NCBI GenBank assembly: GCA_964525565.1
Contig: CAZGHI010000010.1
Location: 1-64,000 of the forward strand
Reading direction: 5' to 3'
DNA: 64,000 nt
Source of the DNA: OLB6 sp964525565
GTDB lineage: Bacteria; Bacteroidota; Ignavibacteria; Kapaibacteriales; Kapaibacteriaceae
Under the pieces are notes generated by a model. That model worked only from the letters and a program-made list of their open reading frames with translations, had not been told where the DNA came from and ran no database searches. This document shows positions 63,218 to 64,000 of the stretch, piece after piece (the first letter of the stretch is position 1; each line of letters opens with the position of its first letter). A program made the translations under genes and the position numbers.

Positions 63218-64000
63218 TTAGTTGTCGCTTCGAAACAATTCAACCCATGTAGAAAGTGTCGCATCCCACATTAAGGTAATGGTATCCTGGTTTTGCAACT
63301 GCATGTTGCCGTTGAGTGCAAGGTTCGATGCATCTACGAGCTCTATCCCATTGGTTCCTGTGGCAACACAACGAATCACCAACCGCAATCCATCAGTAGA
63401 GCCATTCGCCAACGTTACCGTTCTGTTTGCTGGTGTACCATCACTGCTGAGTCGGAGGAAGGTTACGCCATCCATCTGTGCAGATGTAATGGCCTGATCG
63501 TCGCCGGTAACCGCAACCGTAGTCACAACGCGGTTAACCACACTACTCCACTGAAGCGTAGCCGTAGTCGTTGTTGCGCCTGTTGCCAATGTAAGAACTT
63601 CGCCGGCCTTACCTATGCGGTCTGGCAAGGTATAGGTGTTGTCCAAGTTCGCATTTGTTGAATTTGGTGCACGAAAAGCAACGTAGTTCACATTCGTGCC
63701 GGGAAATGTTCCGGCAGTGCTGTACGACTCATAGAAACGTAACTGCCTTGTTGTACCGTTGTTGTTTGCTAACCATAAATCGGCATTCGCGATAACGAAT
63801 GAGCCGGGTGCTGAAACTGACATGGCATTGCCCGTTGCATTCCAACCAAACGAACCGTCGGCGCCGGATGCAAGGGTCATGCCTCGTCCACCAGGAATAG
63901 CAGAATAGTTGGAAGCAATGGAATTGCTTTGTCCACCGCCAATAAAGCTATGACTTCCGGTAATCGTATTCGAAGCCCCACCGATAATGGCACTGTGTGT
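63218..64000 (-). CDS. Tail-fibre/YadA-head-like beta-roll protein (N-terminus beyond the window)
   Basis: The gene continues past the window edge: the frame is open to base 64000. At least 260 residues are visible. The first 40 hold three repeats of the left-handed beta-roll type (SAIIGGASNTITGS, SFIGGGQSNSIAS, SAIPGGRGMTLASG), the pattern of YadA-type adhesin heads and tail-fibre-like proteins. The rest includes a TYTLPDRIGKAGEVLTLATG stretch seen in surface and fibre proteins. No phage gene is nearby, so a surface adhesin is more likely. First gene seen of the six-gene envelope unit. Confidence 0.78.
   Translation of the reverse strand, partial: THSAIIGGASNTITGSHSFIGGGQSNSIASNYSAIPGGRGMTLASGADGSFGWNATGNAMSVSAPGSFVIANADLWLANNNGTTRQLRFYESYSTAGTFPGTNVNYVAFRAPNSTNANLDNTYTLPDRIGKAGEVLTLATGATTTTATLQWSSVVNRVVTTVAVTGDDQAITSAQMDGVTFLRLSSDGTPANRTVTLANGSTDGLRLVIRCVATGTNGIELVDASNLALNGNMQLQNQDTITLMWDATLSTWVELFRSDN

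Noticed and set aside
62809..64000. Prophage remnant
   Set aside because: Only fibre-like repeats are seen. No capsid, terminase, integrase or lysis gene is present.

Overview
The window looks like a metagenome-assembled scaffold from a member of the Bacteroidota/Chlorobiota (FCB) group. A Kapabacteria- or Ignavibacteria-like lineage is my best guess, by inference only. The support is: (i) at least ten upstream regions carry the Bacteroidota-type -7 box TAnnTTTG and Shine-Dalgarno sequences are mostly weak; (ii) many secreted proteins end in type IX secretion (T9SS)-like sorting domains; (iii) there is a TonB-dependent receptor beside a small Cys-rich protein; (iv) G+C is moderate. Six runs of N interrupt the sequence. 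The first 91 bases are about 74% G+C, do not belong to the adjoining gene, and look like a chimeric join.

Layout. 92-1075 is the 3' part of secA. 1175-5480 (minus) is a three-gene export system (ABC ATPase, FtsX/MacB-type permease, membrane-fusion protein). 5540-7419 (minus) is a thyX / cytochrome c peroxidase operon. 7432-8563 has no supportable gene. 8564-9702 (minus) holds a DUF4920 protein and an AIM24/TIGR00266 protein, followed by dtd (plus). 10323-13969 (minus) holds a two-lipoyl-domain E2 acyltransferase, a TIGR01777 epimerase, rplI and rpsF. 14191-19517 (plus) holds ribosomal protein S1, a secreted FlgD-like-domain protein and a T9SS-type subtilase. Then come an RlmD-type methyltransferase (minus) and corA, an N-acetylmuramoyl-alanine amidase and an MsbA-like exporter (plus). 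25170-30049 (minus) is a lysS, site-2 protease, GT-C glycosyltransferase, GNAT unit. 30355-32371 (minus) is kynureninase-rlmB.

32441-39050 starts with a lipoprotein and an AtuA-C-like protein, then a tightly packed plus-strand run: panD, GlmU-type uridylyltransferase, methylmalonyl-CoA epimerase, gpmA, and two exported TldD/PmbA-family proteins. The first of these is frameshifted and the second has lost the metalloprotease motif. 39069-42191 is a TonB receptor, a Cys-rich protein and a CDGSH/Fer4_19 Fe-S protein, a probable metal-related cluster. 42250-44905 (plus) holds a small secreted FN3-like protein, an MXAN_6640-type secreted metalloprotease and an orphan CcmA-like ATPase. 44913-51813 (minus) holds a DUF1573 protein and a nuoM-nuoN-surface protein-beta-barrel operon. 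51948-56218 (plus) is a soluble TPR histidine kinase and a secreted BNR-repeat protein, followed by a tandem hairpin repeat.

56386-64000 (minus) is a six-gene, tightly coupled envelope locus: a tail-fibre/YadA-head-like beta-roll protein cut by the window edge, a small exported beta-structured protein, two 706-residue exported proteins (one ending in a dockerin-like EF-hand pair), a T9SS-cargo-like protein and an outer-membrane barrel. This locus is the best candidate for an undescribed surface structure. No rRNA, tRNA, CRISPR array, insertion sequence or prophage was recognised.
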